A DNA stretch of 64,000 nucleotides from Natronobeatus ordinarius (GTDB lineage Archaea; Halobacteriota; Halobacteria; Halobacteriales; Natrialbaceae): the NCBI RefSeq assembly GCF_024362485.1, contig NZ_CP101456.1:1798001-1862000 (forward strand). Direction: 5' to 3'. Of this stretch, positions 1 through 8,413 are shown one piece after another. The translations under genes and the position numbers were made by a program. The stretch's first letter is position 1, and the number at the start of each line of letters is the position of its first letter. A model generated the notes under the pieces. That model was not told the origin of the DNA. It did not search any database and saw only the letters and a program-made list of their open reading frames with translations.

Positions 1-276
1 GAACGGCCCTGCGCCACCTGCGAGAGCGACGACCATGAGAACGCCGCCGAGGTACGCCCCGAGCATGGCGAACGCGCCGTGGGCGAAGTTCAGTACGCCC
101 ATCAGCCCGAAGACCAGGGTGAGTCCGACGGCGAGGATGAAGTAGACCGCCGCCTTGCCGAGTCCCTCGACGACGAGGCGGGCGAACGTACTCGGTCGGA
201 AAAAGCGCTGGAGCGCGTCGGCGACCAGCGGAGCGTCTGGAGTCGCGAGCGCGAGCGCGAGGTACTCACCGATCAT
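1..276 (-). CDS. livH: Branched-chain amino acid ABC transporter permease (LivH-like), 3' part cut by window edge
   Basis: Reading down from ATG at 276, the 92 visible codons give a short N-terminal segment, then hydrophobic stretches containing VGLTLVFGLMGVLNFAHGA, the signature of the LivH-type inner permease (LNxAHG loop). The gene runs off the window at base 1, so only the N-terminal third is seen. Its ATG overlaps the TGA of the upstream livF (273-276), so it is co-transcribed with livKGF. Family role: one of the two membrane subunits importing branched-chain amino acids or other amides and short acids. Substrate unknown. Confidence 0.85.
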   Translation of the reverse strand, partial: MIGEYLALALATPDAPLVADALQRFFRPSTFARLVVEGLGKAAVYFILAVGLTLVFGLMGVLNFAHGAFAMLGAYLGGVLMVVALAGGAGPF

Positions 277-971
277 GCGGACAGATACCTCCGGATTCGC
301 TCGTCGTCGGCGGTGACGCCCTCGGTCGAGCCGGACTCGACGACGGTGCCGTGGTCGAGCAGGTAGAAGCGGTCGGCTAAGTCCATCGCCAGCGGGAAGT
401 TCTGTTCGACGAGCACCACCGTCGTCTCGGCGGAGACTGCGCGAAGGGCCTCGACGACCTGGTCGACGATCATCGGGGCGAGTCCCTCGCTCGGTTCGTC
501 CACGAGCAGGAGGTCGTTGTTCCCGACCATGCCACGGGCGATGGCGAGCATCTGCTGTTGACCCCCGCTTAAGTTCCTCGCCTCTTTCTCACGAAACCGT
601 TCGAGGGCGGGAAAGAGGTCGAAGACGTACTCTCGAAGCGCCTCGAAGTCTCCGTCCGGTGGCACCGACACCCGGACGTTCTCCTCGACGGTGAGGTAAC
701 CGAACATCCGACGTTCCTCGGGCACCCAGCCGATCCCCTTGCGGGCGACGTCGTGGGTCCGCTGACCCGTGATATCCTCGCCGGCAAACAGAACGGTTCC
801 TTCCCTCGGCGGCGTTAGCTGCAGGATCGATCGGAGCGTCGTCGTCTTGCCGACGCCGTTGCGACCGATCAGCGCGACGATCTCGCCTTCCTCGACCGAG
901 AGGTCGACGCCCTGTAAGACGTGGCTCTCGCCGTAGTAGGTGTGGACGCCCTCGAGTTCGAGCAGCGTCAT
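273..971 (-). CDS. livF: ABC transporter ATP-binding protein, LivF-type
   Basis: 232 aa, the usual LivF length. Walker A is GRNGVGKTT near residue 37, signature LSGGQQQML near 134, Walker B LLLVDEPSEGLAP near 155, and the H-loop region VVLVEQN near 187. The LivF subgroup is recognised by the VPEERRMFGYLTVEENV stretch. ATGA overlaps join it to livG upstream (968-971) and livH downstream (273-276), so the ATPase pair and the permease are translationally coupled. Role: energises the branched-chain-type importer together with LivG. The true substrate may differ, since the next genes concern acyl-CoA metabolism. Confidence 0.93.
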   Translation of the reverse strand: MTLLELEGVHTYYGESHVLQGVDLSVEEGEIVALIGRNGVGKTTTLRSILQLTPPREGTVLFAGEDITGQRTHDVARKGIGWVPEERRMFGYLTVEENVRVSVPPDGDFEALREYVFDLFPALERFREKEARNLSGGQQQMLAIARGMVGNNDLLLVDEPSEGLAPMIVDQVVEALRAVSAETTVVLVEQNFPLAMDLADRFYLLDHGTVVESGSTEGVTADDERIRRYLSA

Positions 972-1801
972 CCGGCCGTCACCCCCGCGTTTCCGGGCTC
1001 GTCGGCGTCTGAGGCGCCCTCCTCGTAGCCGCCGAGGTAGGCGCGCTGGACGGCCTCGCTCTCGCGAATCTCGGCCGGCTCCCCGTCGGCGATCAGCTCG
1101 CCCTGGTTGAGCACGACGACGCGGTCGCTGATCCCCATCACGACGTCCATGTTGTGCTCGATCAGCATGATCGCGTGATCGGTCGCGACGTCCTCGATGA
1201 TCTCCGTCACCTGACTCACGTCCTCGCTCGAGACGCCGGCGGTCGGCTCGTCAAGCAACAGCAGGTCCGGCTCGCCCGCCAGGGCGATCCCGATCTCGAG
1301 GTTGCGCTTCTCGCCGTGGCTGAGGTTCTGAGCCGGCCGATCCGCGTAGTGGTCGAGGCCGATCCGCTCGAGGATCGCCTCGGCCTCCGCGAAGTGGTCG
1401 TCGAAGGCGTGGACGTTGCGCCAGAAGCGCCAGGAGTCGCTGCCCCGGTGGGCCTGGACGGCGATGCGGACGTTCTCGAGGACGCTCAGCGTCGGGAAGA
1501 CGTTCGTGATCTGGTACGAGCGGTGGAGGCCGAGCAGCGCGGTCTCGTGGGGCGGCGCGTCGGTGATGTCGATCACGCCGTTCTCGTCCGCCCCATCAGC
1601 CGGCTGGTCCGACGGCGCGAACTCGATGGTGCCGTCTGTCGGCTCGAGCACGCCGGTCAGCAGGTTGAAAAACGTCGTCTTCCCGGCTCCGTTGGGGCCG
1701 ATGACCGAACAGAGTTCGCCCTCCTCGAGGGTGAACTCGACGTCGTTGACGGCGGTGATTCCGCCGAACTCCTTGGTCAGTCCGGATGTCGAGAGGAGCA
1801 T
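968..1801 (-). CDS. livG: ABC transporter ATP-binding protein, LivG-type
   Basis: 277 aa from ATG at 1801. The reading frame stays open further upstream, but that part runs antisense over the livK 3' end and has no family similarity, so the ATG two bases after the livK stop is preferred. Walker A GPNGAGKTTFFN, signature LSHGEKRNLEIG, Walker B LLLLDEPTAGVS and IEHNMDVVMGISDRV (LivG H-loop region) are all present. The C-terminus YLGG is characteristic of LivG. Overlaps livF by 4 bp. Probably forms a heterodimer with LivF. Confidence 0.92.
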   Translation of the reverse strand: MLLSTSGLTKEFGGITAVNDVEFTLEEGELCSVIGPNGAGKTTFFNLLTGVLEPTDGTIEFAPSDQPADGADENGVIDITDAPPHETALLGLHRSYQITNVFPTLSVLENVRIAVQAHRGSDSWRFWRNVHAFDDHFAEAEAILERIGLDHYADRPAQNLSHGEKRNLEIGIALAGEPDLLLLDEPTAGVSSEDVSQVTEIIEDVATDHAIMLIEHNMDVVMGISDRVVVLNQGELIADGEPAEIRESEAVQRAYLGGYEEGASDADEPGNAGVTAG

Positions 1802-1803
1802 GA

Positions 1804-3177
1804 TCAGCTGAGGTCGCAGCTGGCTTCCTCCGACGGCACCATCACCGCTTCCGGGGCGAGCGTCTCGACGGGTTCGCTCGGCATGACCGAGGCGTCCCAC
1901 GTGTCGGCGAACTCGTCGCTCGTCGGGACGGGCCAGGCGACGGTCATCGCCGAGGCCGCCTGATTGTTGTGCTCCTGGAACTGGTAGGCGTTCTCGCCTT
2001 TCGGCGTGTCCGTAACGGTCATCCCTCGCATCGCGTCCGCGATGTCCTGGCCGTCGGTGGAACCCGACTCCGCGATCGCCTGTGAGAGGGCTGAGCCGGC
2101 GACGAACGTCCCCGCGCTGAACAGGTCGGGGACCATCTCGTAGGCGTCGACGTGTAAGTCGATGAACGCGTCGTTGATCTCGTTGTCGTACTGGTTCCAG
2201 TGGTATCGCGTCGTGAACGGCCCCATTCGCGCGTCGCGGATGTCCTCGGCGGTGAAATCCTCGCCGAGGGCACTTTCGATCGTCCCGCCCATCGACTGGG
2301 TCGTCAGCAGCTCCGCGAACGCGCCGAGCACCTGAATGTCGTAGCCGACCGCCGTCGAGAGGAACTGCGGCAGGGTCGCCACCGTGAACCCGCCGACGAC
2401 GCCGTCGGCACCCTGGTCGAGTGCCTCGTCGAACAGCCCTTCGAACTCGCTGTAACCCTGCTCGACGAACCGTGGCTCGAGCACCTCGATCCCCTCGGCC
2501 TCGAGCACTTCCTGGTAGTTGGCGGCGACGCCGTGGCCGAAGCTGTAGTCGGCGGCGAAGATGGCGACCGACGAGATGTCGGTGTGCTCGGCCGCGTACG
2601 TCCCGCCCGCACGGGCGTCCATCGCGGTGTGCTCGCTCGTGCGGAACACCAGCGGATTACAGTGCTCGGAAGAGACGGTAATGTCACCGTCCGCGGCGGG
2701 GCCCGCGATGAACGGGACGCCGGCGTCCTCGACGACCGTTCCGATCAATCGACGGGCCGCGTCGGACGACGACGTGCCGACCAACACGTCGACCTCCTCG
2801 TCGACGACGAGGTCGGTCGCGACGCTCTGGGCCGTGTCGGCGCTGAACTCCGTATCCTGGATGTGGATCTCGTAGTTCGGACCGTCGTCCGTCTCGATGG
2901 TCCGGGTTCCGACCGTCAGGTCGGTGATTGGATCGGTGTCGTGTTTGTACGCCAGTCCGGAGAAAAAGCCCATGAGGCTGATCTCTCCGTAGTAGGTGAG
3001 ATCACCGGAGACGGGCTGGAGTGCGCCGATCTTGATCGTCTCCCCGGCGACGGCTTCCGCGCCGTCGCCGTCGTCGTCATCGCCGTTCCCCAGACAACCC
3101 GCGAGACCGAGCGACCCGATGGCAGCGGCCGCACCCGTTCGCTTGACGAATCCCCTCCGAGTGGCATTATCAACCAT
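1804..3177 (-). CDS. Branched-chain-type substrate-binding lipoprotein (LivK-like)
   Basis: 457 aa. The N-terminus RRGFVKRTG followed by a hydrophobic run and LAGC is a Tat signal with a lipobox, as usual for haloarchaeal lipoproteins, followed by an Asp-rich linker. The body is the two-lobed periplasmic-binding fold of the amide/branched-chain class (IKIGALQPVSGDLTYYG at the start of lobe 1, VDVLVGTSSSDAARRL and VAIFAADYSFGHG further on). It is the first gene of the liv operon; the livG start lies 2 bp after its stop. A TATA-like GTTTGTATACC lies on the minus strand at about 3219-3229. Ligand not predictable; neighbouring CoA ligase and crotonase genes suggest an amide or organic acid. Confidence 0.88.
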   Translation of the reverse strand: MVDNATRRGFVKRTGAAAAIGSLGLAGCLGNGDDDDGDGAEAVAGETIKIGALQPVSGDLTYYGEISLMGFFSGLAYKHDTDPITDLTVGTRTIETDDGPNYEIHIQDTEFSADTAQSVATDLVVDEEVDVLVGTSSSDAARRLIGTVVEDAGVPFIAGPAADGDITVSSEHCNPLVFRTSEHTAMDARAGGTYAAEHTDISSVAIFAADYSFGHGVAANYQEVLEAEGIEVLEPRFVEQGYSEFEGLFDEALDQGADGVVGGFTVATLPQFLSTAVGYDIQVLGAFAELLTTQSMGGTIESALGEDFTAEDIRDARMGPFTTRYHWNQYDNEINDAFIDLHVDAYEMVPDLFSAGTFVAGSALSQAIAESGSTDGQDIADAMRGMTVTDTPKGENAYQFQEHNNQAASAMTVAWPVPTSDEFADTWDASVMPSEPVETLAPEAVMVPSEEASCDLS

Positions 3178-3493
3178 GACGATTACTAGCTATCAACAGA
3201 TCGTCAAAGGTCCCGGGGTTGGTATACAAACCTGCAGCGGTCGTTCTGGCAATCGTGGCCTGCTCACCGTCGTTTCAGGGCCTCTGACTACCGTTCGGCC
3301 CGACGAGCGACGGGTCACGACAGGAGACGAGCGACGGATCACGACAGGGTACGATCGTTGCTCGAGCGCGCCGACGCGTTGGCTCGCTCACTCCAACGCC
3401 CGTATCGACGACGTCCGCGGTTGTTCGGCGTCGACGTCCACGGTTCTATTACCAACGCCGCTACTTTTGTACCGTCTCGATGAATCAGCATGG
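3178..3493. other. Divergent intergenic region between liv operon and acyl-CoA ligase, with a tandem repeat
   Basis: No credible ORF. It contains the presumed livK promoter on the minus strand near 3219-3229. A 23-bp unit is repeated in tandem at 3302-3324 and 3326-3348 with one mismatch (core GACGAGCGACG...TCACGACAGG), period 24. The divergent arrangement means both the importer and the CoA ligase could be controlled from here; the tandem units could be repressor or activator sites. Confidence 0.5.
3302..3348. repeat. Two tandem 23-bp units with one mismatch
   Basis: Copies at 3302-3324 and 3326-3348 differ only at one base (G versus A after GCGACGG). They are separated by one base and lie about 145-190 bp upstream of the acyl-CoA ligase start and 125-170 bp upstream of livK. 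Function unknown; possible regulator binding site. Confidence 0.7.
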
Positions 3494-5005
3494 ATGAACG
3501 AGCTGACGTTCGACTGGGTGTCGAGGCGTGCCGACCGGACACCGGAGCAGACGGCCATCGTCGACACCGGGACGGGAACCGAACTGAGTTACGACGCGTT
3601 CGATCGACGGGCCAGTCGGGTGGCCGAGTTTCTCGCGGACGAACTCGCGGTCGAGCCAGGATCACGCGTGGTGATTCTCTCGCACAACGGCGCCCACTAC
3701 TTCGAGACGATCTACGGCTGCGCCAAAGCCGAGACGCCGTACGTAGCGCTGAACTGGCGGCTCGCGCCGCCGGAACTCGAGTACGTGCTCGAGGATTCGA
3801 CGCCGGACGTCCTCGTCTACGGCGCCGAATTCGCCGAAACGGTCGAGACGCTTCGGTCGTCGGTCGACGTCGACCACTTCGTCGCCGTGGGCGAGCCGGC
3901 CAGCCCCGACGACTGGACCTACGAGGAGGCGCTCGCGACCGCCAGCGGCCGGCGCCGGGCCATGGACGCCCGCCCGCGGAGTGATACGTGGGGGCTCCTC
4001 TACACCTCGGGGACGACGGGCCGACCGAAGGGCGTCCGACAGACGTTCGACATGGTGGTGTACAACTACCTGAACATCGGGGTCCACGTCGACCTCACCG
4101 CCGACGACACGACGCTGAACGTCCTGCCCTGTTTCCACACCGGCGGGCTGAACCTGTACGCCAACCCGACGCTGCTCGTCGGGGGGACGGCGATCGTCCA
4201 GCCCACGTTCGACCCCGAGGAAGCCCTCGAGTTGCTCGAGGAGCGGGCGACCGTCTTCTTCGGCGTGCCCGCGATCTACCGCGCGCTGGCGGACCAGCCA
4301 GGGTTCGAGGAAGCGGATCTCTCGGGCGTCAGATCCTGGTCCTCCGGCGGGGCACCCATGCCCGTGAACCTGCTCGAGGAACTCGCCGCCCACGACGTCG
4401 TCGTCCGCCAGGGGATGGGGATGACCGAAACCGGACCGGCGCTGTTTCTCATCGACGAGGCGAACGCCCTCGAGAAGGCGGGTTCGATCGGGAAGCCGTC
4501 GCTGTTCGTCGAGACGCGCGTCGTCGACGCGGACGGCAACGACTGCCCGCCGGGAGAGAGTGGCGAACTGCTCGCCAGGGGACCGGGGATCACCCCGGGC
4601 TACTGGAAGAACCCCGAGGCGAACGAGGCGGCGTTCGAGGACGGCTGGCTACACACCGGCGACGTCGCCCGCGTCGACGACGACGGCTACTACTACCTCG
4701 TCGACCGGATCAAGAACATGTTCATCAGCGGCGGAGAGAATGTCTACCCTGCCGAGGTGGAGAACACCCTCCACGACCATCCCGAGATTGCCGAGGCGGC
4801 CGTCGTCGGCGTCCCGGACGAGCAGTGGGGCGAGGTCGGCAAGGCGGTCGTCGTCCTCGAGGACGGGGCGTCGATCGACGCGGCGGCCGTCCGCGAGTTC
4901 TGTGACGGCCGCCTCGCGAGGTACAAGATTCCGAAACACGTCGCCACCGTCGAGGAGCTGCCGCGAAACGCGGCGGGGAAGATCAGGCGTGAGGCGCTCG
5001 AATGA
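3494..5005 (+). CDS. Acyl-CoA synthetase / AMP-dependent acid-CoA ligase
   Basis: 503 aa from ATG at 3494, chosen because MNELTFDWVSRRA is the normal start of the family and the upstream open frame is antisense to livK. ANL-superfamily motifs in order: LLYTSGTTGRPKGV (A3, AMP binding), GMGMTETGPALF (A5), YWKNPEANEAAFEDGWLHTGD (A7, Asp binding ribose), KNMFISGGENVYPAEVE (A8 hinge) and RNAAGKIRR (A10 with the catalytic Lys). It forms an acyl-adenylate and then an acyl-CoA from a carboxylic acid, ATP and CoA. It overlaps the downstream crotonase by 4 bp (ATGA), implying one transcript and a shared pathway. Substrate acid not predictable (medium-chain or aromatic). Confidence 0.92.
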   Translation: MNELTFDWVSRRADRTPEQTAIVDTGTGTELSYDAFDRRASRVAEFLADELAVEPGSRVVILSHNGAHYFETIYGCAKAETPYVALNWRLAPPELEYVLEDSTPDVLVYGAEFAETVETLRSSVDVDHFVAVGEPASPDDWTYEEALATASGRRRAMDARPRSDTWGLLYTSGTTGRPKGVRQTFDMVVYNYLNIGVHVDLTADDTTLNVLPCFHTGGLNLYANPTLLVGGTAIVQPTFDPEEALELLEERATVFFGVPAIYRALADQPGFEEADLSGVRSWSSGGAPMPVNLLEELAAHDVVVRQGMGMTETGPALFLIDEANALEKAGSIGKPSLFVETRVVDADGNDCPPGESGELLARGPGITPGYWKNPEANEAAFEDGWLHTGDVARVDDDGYYYLVDRIKNMFISGGENVYPAEVENTLHDHPEIAEAAVVGVPDEQWGEVGKAVVVLEDGASIDAAAVREFCDGRLARYKIPKHVATVEELPRNAAGKIRREALE

Positions 5006-5757
5006 GCCGGTGCGTCGAGACGAGCGTTGACGAGGGCGTCGCGACGGTGACCATCGATCGATCGGAGCGACACAACAGCCTGGTTCCGGAGCTGCTCGAG
5101 GAACTGCTCGAGGCCCTCGAGTCGGTGGGGGCCGACGACGCGATCCGTGCCGTCGTGCTCGAGACCGCCGGCCCGTCGTTCTCGACCGGCGGCGACGTCC
5201 GGGCGTTCGACGAGCATCGCGACGAGATCGGTGACTACGCCGACCGGATCGTCGGCCGCCTCAACGAGGTGATCCTGGCGCTGCTCGAGTGTCCCGTTCC
5301 CGTGGTCGCCGCCGTCGACGGCCAGGTGACCGGCGGCTCGCTCGGCCTGCTCCTGGGCGCCGACGTCGTCGTCTGTTCGCCCGACGCGACGATCACGCCC
5401 TACTACGCCGTCGTCGGCTTCAGTCCCGATGGCGGCTGGACGGCCCTCCTCCCCGAGATCATCGGCGAGAAGCGCACGGCCAGGCTCCTCCTCGAGAACG
5501 AGACGATCGAGCCCGAGGCGGCCGTCGCCTGGGGGCTCGCGACCGAGGTCGTCCCCGCCGACGAGATCCACGAACGGGCGCTCGAGTCGGCCCGGCACGT
5601 CGCGTCGATGCAACCGGGCTCGGTCGAGCGGACGAAACGCCTGCTCGGCCCCGATCCGGATGCGATCGCCGACCGGCTCGAGCGCGAACGCCGAGAATTC
5701 GTCGAGCAGATCGAAACTGACGAAGCGCTCACGGGAATGCGAGCGTTCCTCGCGTAG
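5002..5757 (+). CDS. Enoyl-CoA hydratase/isomerase family protein (crotonase fold, PaaG-like active site)
   Basis: 251 aa. Oxyanion-hole regions are visible: SFSTGGDVRAF near residue 55 and DGQVTGGSLGLLLGAD near 110. The two glutamates used by true hydratases are absent: the GGxCE position reads GGSLG, and the PE position reads PYY. Instead GFSPDGGWTALLP near 140 places an Asp as in PaaG-type isomerases (PDxGGTxLLP). The likely reaction is therefore isomerisation or ring chemistry on an acyl-CoA rather than plain hydration. Translationally coupled to the CoA ligase, so it presumably acts on that enzyme's product. Confidence 0.88.
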   Translation: MSRCVETSVDEGVATVTIDRSERHNSLVPELLEELLEALESVGADDAIRAVVLETAGPSFSTGGDVRAFDEHRDEIGDYADRIVGRLNEVILALLECPVPVVAAVDGQVTGGSLGLLLGADVVVCSPDATITPYYAVVGFSPDGGWTALLPEIIGEKRTARLLLENETIEPEAAVAWGLATEVVPADEIHERALESARHVASMQPGSVERTKRLLGPDPDAIADRLERERREFVEQIETDEALTGMRAFLA

Positions 5758-6112
5758 ATGTTCATGGGGGGTGGATCCTCGAGACGAGAGGGGCCATCCA
5801 CGGCGGCGCGCGCTGAGGGACGGTGAGCGACGAGCGAACCGTCCCTCGAAAGCGCGCGAGGGATGAGTGAGCGAACGCAGTGAGCGAGCGAATCGGCTGG
5901 GGAGGGTGTGGTATCCACTGTGTTTCGTGTGAGTCGACTCCCCTGCCCTGCCGCTCGCGTTCGTGGGCAGGGATCGCCCGTGGGACACCCCTCTCTCCTC
6001 CGTTTGCCTCGTTCACTCCGTCGAGAGATGGGCCTCTGGCCCAGAGAGCAGGTCATCCGGGCGACGACTGTGCCGCTGTGTTCGAACTGACGAGCCACGT
6101 ATCACAACCGGC
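5758..6112. other. Non-coding interval with a hairpin after the crotonase gene
   Basis: No convincing gene; the short open frames have no family features. A perfect 10-bp inverted repeat, GAGGGACGGT (5815-5824) and ACCGTCCCTC (5838-5847) with a 13-nt loop, lies 58 bp after the crotonase stop and may mark the transcript end or protect its 3' side. It is followed by GAGCGAACG/GAGCGAGCG-type sequence. The rest shows no pattern I can assign. Confidence 0.45.
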
Positions 6113-6343
6113 TCACCGCGTCGGCTTCGCGTAGAACAACCCTGACCCGACGAACAGCGCGCCGATGATCACGATGGCGACGCCGAACGTGCCCACGACG
6201 CCGCTGAGCACGAGTCCGAGGAGAAAGACCGCCCCGCCGACGAGCAACAGCGTTCGACGCGGGTTGTACCCACACTCGGGACACTCCCTGAGCTCCGTCG
6301 AGATTTCGGCCCGACACAGCCGACACTCCTCCCGATCTGCCAT
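6113..6343 (-). CDS. Small zinc-ribbon membrane protein
   Basis: 76 aa from ATG at 6343 (MADREECRLC); an alternative ATG lies 12 bp upstream. The N-terminus carries two CxxC knuckles (CRLC and CPECGYNPRR) that should bind one zinc. Two hydrophobic helices follow (about residues 27-45 and 48-68), ending in a short cytoplasmic tail. This is a common haloarchaeal layout for tiny membrane proteins of unknown role. It lies downstream of the DUF35-thiolase pair on the same strand, separated by 67 bp. Confidence 0.65.
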   Translation of the reverse strand: MADREECRLCRAEISTELRECPECGYNPRRTLLLVGGAVFLLGLVLSGVVGTFGVAIVIIGALFVGSGLFYAKPTR

Positions 6344-6410
6344 ACGCGTTCCCATCCGGCGGAGAACGTGATAACCGTTGTGTCACGCGACGGCTGTCGA
6401 CGCGGCCGGC

Positions 6411-6770
6411 CTACGAGAACAGCGGCGCGACCTCGCCGTCGACCTCGAGGGCGCCCTCGAGTTCGACCCGGTCGCCGATCGCCACCTCGCCCTCGAGGCG
6501 AGCGAGCACGCGGGCCTCGCCGAGGTCGACGACGCCGACCTGGTATGGCCCCTCGAAGCCCCGGGGGACGACGGACATCGTCGTCTCGGTGTAAACTGTC
6601 CCCGCCGTCGGGAGCGCCACCGTCTCGAGTGCCCGCGACCCACAGCGACCGCAGGCGGCTTTCGGAGCGGCGGTTTCGTGGCCACACTCGGGACAGCGCT
6701 GGCCGAGCAGTTCGCCGTCGCGCAGGGCGTCGGCCCACGTCTGGTGCGTGAGGAGCTCGTCGTCGCTCAT
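6411..6770 (-). CDS. DUF35 (OB-fold plus rubredoxin-like zinc ribbon) protein, thiolase partner
   Basis: 119 aa. An N-terminal helix (WADALRDGELLGQRC) leads into a four-Cys zinc ribbon, CPECG ... CGRCG at about residues 26-43, followed by an OB-fold (GTVYTETTMSVVPRGFEGPYQVGVVDL). DUF35 proteins pair with SCP2-type thiolases and HMG-CoA synthases, binding acyl-CoA and channelling it between active sites. Its ATG overlaps the TGA of the upstream thiolase (6767-6770), the typical partner order in archaea. Probably the acyl-CoA-binding subunit of the thiolase complex. Confidence 0.9.
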   Translation of the reverse strand: MSDDELLTHQTWADALRDGELLGQRCPECGHETAAPKAACGRCGSRALETVALPTAGTVYTETTMSVVPRGFEGPYQVGVVDLGEARVLARLEGEVAIGDRVELEGALEVDGEVAPLFS

Positions 6771-7936
6771 TCTGCCACCTCCAGTACGGAAACGACCGTC
6801 GTCGCGGCGTCGCCACCGAGGTTGTGCGCGAGCGCGTGGGTTGCGTCCTCGACCTGCCGATCGCCCGCCTCGCCGCGCAGCTGTTCGGTGAGTTCGACCA
6901 GCTGGGCGACGCCCGTCGCGCCGATGGGGTGGCCCTTCGCCTTCAGCCCGCCGCTCGGGTTGACGGGGATCTCGCCGCCGAGGGCTGTCCTCCCCTCGGT
7001 GGCGGCGGTGCCGCCCTCGCCGTCCTCGACCAGTCCGAGCGCTTCGGTGGCGAGGATCTCCGCGCCGGTAAAGCAGTCGTGGAGTTCGACGACGTCGACG
7101 TCCTGGGGGCCGATGCCGGCGTCCTCGTACGCCGCCGCGGCCGCGTCACGCGCCGCCTGGGTCGCTTTCACGTCGACCTTGTCGGCGAGGGGGACGATAT
7201 CGGTCGCGTGCCCGACGCCGGCGACGCCGACGGGCGTTCCGGCGAGCGACTCGGCGGCTTCCTCGCTCGCGACGACCGCCGCCGCCGCGCCGTCGGAGAA
7301 CGGACAGCAGTCCATCAGTCGGAACGGATCGGCGACGACCGGTCCCTCGAGCACCTGTTCGACGGTCGTCTCGGTGCCGAACTGCGCCCGCGGGTTGTGG
7401 GTGCCGTGGCGGTGGTTCTTCACCGCGACGGCCGCCAGGTCCTCCTCGGTCGTCCCGTACTCGTGCATGTGCCGCTTCGTCAGCAGCGCGAAGACGCCGG
7501 GGAAGGTGAGCCCGGTCGGCTGTTCGTACTGACGGTGGGAGGCGGTCGCGAAGATCTCGGTCATTTCGGGCGTCTCGAGGCCCGTCGCGGGCGTACACCG
7601 TTCGACGCCGCCGACGAGGACGACGTCGTGCTGGCCGGCTTCGACCGCGCGAACGGCGTGTTTGAAGGCGTTCGAGGAGGTCGCACAGGCGTCCTCGTAG
7701 CGCTGACACGGGATGCCTGCCATCCCGACGTGCGTCGCGAGCGTCGGAGCGAGGTGGGTGTCCCGTTCGGTCTGTCCGCCCATCGCGTTGCCGAGGTAGA
7801 ACGCGTCGATCTCGGGAGCAGAAACGCCCGCGTCGTCGAACGCTTCGAACGTCGCCTCCGCGAAGAGCTCCATCAGTGGTCGCTCGTGGACGCCGAAATC
7901 GGTCATTCCGACGCCAACGATCCGTGCATCTGTCAT
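6767..7936 (-). CDS. SCP2-type thiolase / acetyl-CoA acetyltransferase
   Basis: 389 aa from ATG at 7936; the family start TDARIVGVGMTDFG follows directly, and the longer upstream open frame is rejected. The nucleophilic Cys sits in ACATSSNAF near residue 90. The ELHDCFTGAE loop and GHPIGATG near the C-terminus complete the archaeal/SCPx-like thiolase active site. It cleaves or condenses 3-ketoacyl-CoA and probably works with the DUF35 protein encoded 4 bp overlapping downstream. Neighbouring CoA ligase and crotonase genes, though on the other strand, suggest a shared acyl-CoA degradation route. Confidence 0.9.
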   Translation of the reverse strand: MTDARIVGVGMTDFGVHERPLMELFAEATFEAFDDAGVSAPEIDAFYLGNAMGGQTERDTHLAPTLATHVGMAGIPCQRYEDACATSSNAFKHAVRAVEAGQHDVVLVGGVERCTPATGLETPEMTEIFATASHRQYEQPTGLTFPGVFALLTKRHMHEYGTTEEDLAAVAVKNHRHGTHNPRAQFGTETTVEQVLEGPVVADPFRLMDCCPFSDGAAAAVVASEEAAESLAGTPVGVAGVGHATDIVPLADKVDVKATQAARDAAAAAYEDAGIGPQDVDVVELHDCFTGAEILATEALGLVEDGEGGTAATEGRTALGGEIPVNPSGGLKAKGHPIGATGVAQLVELTEQLRGEAGDRQVEDATHALAHNLGGDAATTVVSVLEVAE

Positions 7937-8413
7937 CGTCTCTCGTTCTCGCTCCGGGGTCAAATGCGTTCGCCCACGCGAGTGAACGCCGTCGCGGTTT
8001 CGACCACTGCTCGAGGCCGACGCTGTCGCCACCGTCTCGCGCTCGAGTGACCGTGATCGATCTCTGTGTGAGATACCCCTCGTCGGTTCGGTCGCACTCG
8101 AATATGTGTGAAGCATGAGTATAAGGGATATATGTTGGGTATGGCACCTTTCCCTCCCACTCAGGTCGTGAAACGGAGACCTGAACCAAAGAGCCACAAA
8201 ACCGGCTGTAACTGACTTTCTCGACGATCGTATTTTTTCGAGGATCTGTGTCGGCGCGAGCGAAGACGAACGGAGATACTGTCGGAAATAGGCCCAAGGG
8301 GCCGGAAACTCTCCTATCATGTCGTCGTCTCGAGAATAAGATGCCTGGATTACATAATCTATGTATACATGATTTGGTTCTGTCTAATACGGGTGAGGTC
8401 GATCGCCTACCGT
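7937..8413. other. 477-bp AT-richer intergenic region upstream of thiolase
   Basis: No credible gene. The thiolase promoter may be near 7966-7975 (minus strand CGCATTTGACC) or further up at 8120-8131 (CCCTTATACTC). An inverted repeat TACATA-ATC-TATGTA occupies 8351-8365 and overlaps the palindrome ATGTATACAT at 8361-8370, about 50 bp after the DUF1028 stop. Together they form an AT-rich element that could terminate the opp-DUF1028 transcript or bind a regulator. Confidence 0.45.

Noticed and set aside
1154-1963. Long plus-strand open frame of 269 codons across livG
   Set aside because: Shadow of livG/livK in high-GC DNA; livG has complete ABC motifs on the other strand. Many similar shadows occur throughout.
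2996-3493. Long N-terminal extension of the acyl-CoA ligase frame (starting at 2996)
   Set aside because: It runs antisense through livK and its promoter and has no ligase similarity; the family start lies at 3494.
7937-8320. 128-codon upstream extension of the thiolase frame
   Set aside because: The thiolase family begins at TDARIVGVG; the extension has no conserved sequence and crosses AT-rich promoter DNA.
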